This document shows, piece after piece, positions 62,536-64,000 of a stretch of DNA of 64,000 nt. The position numbers were made by a program, and so were the translations under genes. The stretch lies in the NCBI GenBank assembly GCA_021773835.1, contig JAJFJQ010000046.1, positions 1-64,000 on the forward strand, read 5' to 3'. Source of the DNA: Gammaproteobacteria bacterium. Its GTDB lineage: Bacteria; Pseudomonadota; Gammaproteobacteria; Ga0077536. The notes under the pieces are model-generated. The model did not search any database. It saw only the letters and a program-made list of their open reading frames with translations, and had not been told where the DNA came from. Positions within the stretch are counted from its first letter, which is position 1. Every line of letters begins with the position of its first letter.

Positions 62536-64000
62536 ATGAAAACCGATACTGCGAATATACAAGAGGTAGCAATTTCACCTTCTGACATAGGGCAATCCTA
62601 TGTGCGTATTGTAGTAGTTACGGGGCTAGGTATCTGGGCCTACGTTAATGAGCTGCCGAAGTCGGCAGCTGACATTTATTCCAACCCAATTTTAAGTAGC
62701 CACGCATTGTATTTGGCTTATTGCTTACTATTTCTACTTGTGTCTTATCGAATGGTTAGCGCACCTTTTAGATGGGGTGGATGGTTCCATGTAAAGCGCG
62801 TAGTTGGTCTATTCGGAGATCTTATAAGCTGTGGCCTTTACATTTTTTGGGCAGGCGAATACGGCCTAGCCATATACCCAGTCTACGTCACAATAATCGT
62901 CGGGTATGGACTTCGTTACGGCTTCAACTATTTATTTCTGGCGATGACTGTTGCGCTTGCTACCTTTACCGCCGCTGCGATTTATAGCCCATTGTTCCAA
63001 GAACAACGTAGCCTGATGGGTGGGTTCTATTTGGGATTAATTTTGATACCGGGATACGCGGCGTTACTGTTAAAGAAGTATCAGGATCTTCTCATTCGGC
63101 TCTCCGAAGTGAACGCGGCACGTGCGCGATTTATTGCCAACATGAGCCACGAATTGAGAACTCCCCTGCACGCCATTATTGGCAATGCGGAAGTTCTTGG
63201 CGAGAAGCTTCGAGGTCTTGAGCGTGCGGATCGAAATGTTTCACAGCTTTCGACGTCGGTCCGTATGGTTTCTGAAGCATCAGAACATTTGCGCGCCCTC
63301 GTCGACGGAGTACTTGATATAGCGTCCAGCGACGCCGGTACCTTTGTATTAGGAGATCCCGTTGAATGTGATTTGTACCGAATCATTCAATCGGCCGTCG
63401 CCATTACGAAACCAGACGGGCGCAGGAAGGATATTGATTTTAAATTGTACATTGACCCCGATACTCCCCGGCTAGTCGAAACATGGGAGCAGTTAGTAAG
63501 GGCGGTATTGATTAACACGATCGGGAATGCAGTTAAGTATACGAACGTCGGATTTATATCTGTTCTCGTTCACCGCTTAGACAGCGAGGAAGCGGGGAGC
63601 GATCAGAATATTCGGATTCGAATCGTGGATACGGGAATTGGTATATCACCTTCTCAGCTCCGGATGGTGTATGAGCCATTTATGATCGGTGATGACAGCC
63701 GGGCTCGGAGTTATGAGGGAACTGGTCTCGGCTTAACAATTACGAAGCAATACCTGACTGAGATGGGTGGGATAATCGATATTCAATCGGAGGAGATGGT
63801 TGGTACGACTGTAACCATCGAGATACCGGTCAGGTCCGTGGTGGCTGAATCAACCGAACTCCCGATGGGCGAGATATTCATAGCAATTGCGTCGCCTACA
63901 CTAGATCCGACGGGCCTTACAGCGTGGTTGGAGCAACATAATGTCGAGGTTGATACTGCCGAATGGACCGGGACACATCTGATCGCCGATTTTCCGTCGC
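62536..64000 (+). CDS. Membrane hybrid histidine kinase, partial (RpfC-like)
   Basis: The first 488 residues of a gene that runs off the right edge. About five hydrophobic helices (residues 20-175) precede the H-box NMSHELRTPLHAIIGNAEVL near 205, an N-box INTIGNAVKYTN, IVDTGIGISP and GTGLGLTITKQYL. A further domain begins at about 437 (GEIFIAIASPTLDPTGLTAW), perhaps a degenerate receiver. The membrane part and layout resemble RpfC-type sensors; the ligand is unknown. Confidence 0.82.
   Translation, partial: MKTDTANIQEVAISPSDIGQSYVRIVVVTGLGIWAYVNELPKSAADIYSNPILSSHALYLAYCLLFLLVSYRMVSAPFRWGGWFHVKRVVGLFGDLISCGLYIFWAGEYGLAIYPVYVTIIVGYGLRYGFNYLFLAMTVALATFTAAAIYSPLFQEQRSLMGGFYLGLILIPGYAALLLKKYQDLLIRLSEVNAARARFIANMSHELRTPLHAIIGNAEVLGEKLRGLERADRNVSQLSTSVRMVSEASEHLRALVDGVLDIASSDAGTFVLGDPVECDLYRIIQSAVAITKPDGRRKDIDFKLYIDPDTPRLVETWEQLVRAVLINTIGNAVKYTNVGFISVLVHRLDSEEAGSDQNIRIRIVDTGIGISPSQLRMVYEPFMIGDDSRARSYEGTGLGLTITKQYLTEMGGIIDIQSEEMVGTTVTIEIPVRSVVAESTELPMGEIFIAIASPTLDPTGLTAWLEQHNVEVDTAEWTGTHLIADFPS

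Overview
The window reads as the chromosome of a free-living gammaproteobacterium, probably marine or aquatic and of no familiar model genus. The evidence is the birA-coaX-SPOR block beside tRNA-Thr, a full-length CysB, a FabY-type initiating ketoacyl synthase, YqgE/AlgH, and several PEP-CTERM/VPLPA-CTERM sorted proteins. There are no rRNA genes, CRISPR arrays or intact insertion sequences. Both ends of the window cut genes.

Layout. (1) 1-4815: one end of an integrated mobile element, probably a P4-like satellite or cryptic prophage. It lies at the 3' end of tRNA-Thr and reads entirely on the minus strand: integrase, a zinc-ribbon protein, AlpA, CHC2 primase zinc finger, RecA-like helicase, a dense GGAAAC repeat array that looks like a replication origin, a zinc-ribbon protein and a sigma-like regulator. 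Its far end is outside the window. (2) 4816-17224: core genes (tRNA-Thr, SPOR protein, coaX, birA, sulfurtransferase, YqgE, cysB, a MetE-like protein, a DUF465 protein), with two FHA-domain proteins among them; one also carries a von Willebrand A domain. (3) 17441-25184: a dihydropteroate-synthase-like protein, an O-antigen ligase-like protein, a TylF-type methyltransferase, a candidate small RNA, and a GlxA/AraC regulator divergent from fabY and its small operon.

(4) 25425-40543: the most interesting part. A long same-strand run encodes only envelope or signalling parts: a TPR/TonB-C protein, lipoproteins, a membrane TPR protein, a five-repeat PEGA protein ending in a formylglycine-generating-enzyme-like fold, a TolQ/MotA-like proton-channel subunit, a degenerate Hsp70/actin-like protein, two successive proteins joining a TolR/ExbD-like transmembrane helix to a coiled coil and a VWA domain, and two more lipoproteins. 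A DUF924 gene and a cyclic-nucleotide-regulated PP2C phosphatase follow. I read this as an undescribed ion-driven cell-envelope machine, with possible phospho-signalling through the phosphatase and the FHA proteins. No Ser/Thr kinase is visible in the window.

(5) 40751-54341: accessory metabolism, including a VPLPA-CTERM protein, deazaflavin (F420)-type proteins, acyl-CoA chemistry (CaiB-type CoA transferase, enoyl-CoA hydratase, acyl-CoA-dehydrogenase-like flavoenzyme), a hydrolase, AraC regulator and methyltransferase. (6) 54439-58758: decayed sorting-signal genes, an ankyrin protein, a deletion derivative of a REP-type transposase, a VPxPA-CTERM protein, a LysR regulator and a 59-residue small protein. 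(7) 58868-64000: a peptidyl-tRNA hydrolase 2 with no normal start codon, a trypsin-like protease, an Hpt protein, a radical SAM protein and the start of a membrane hybrid histidine kinase.
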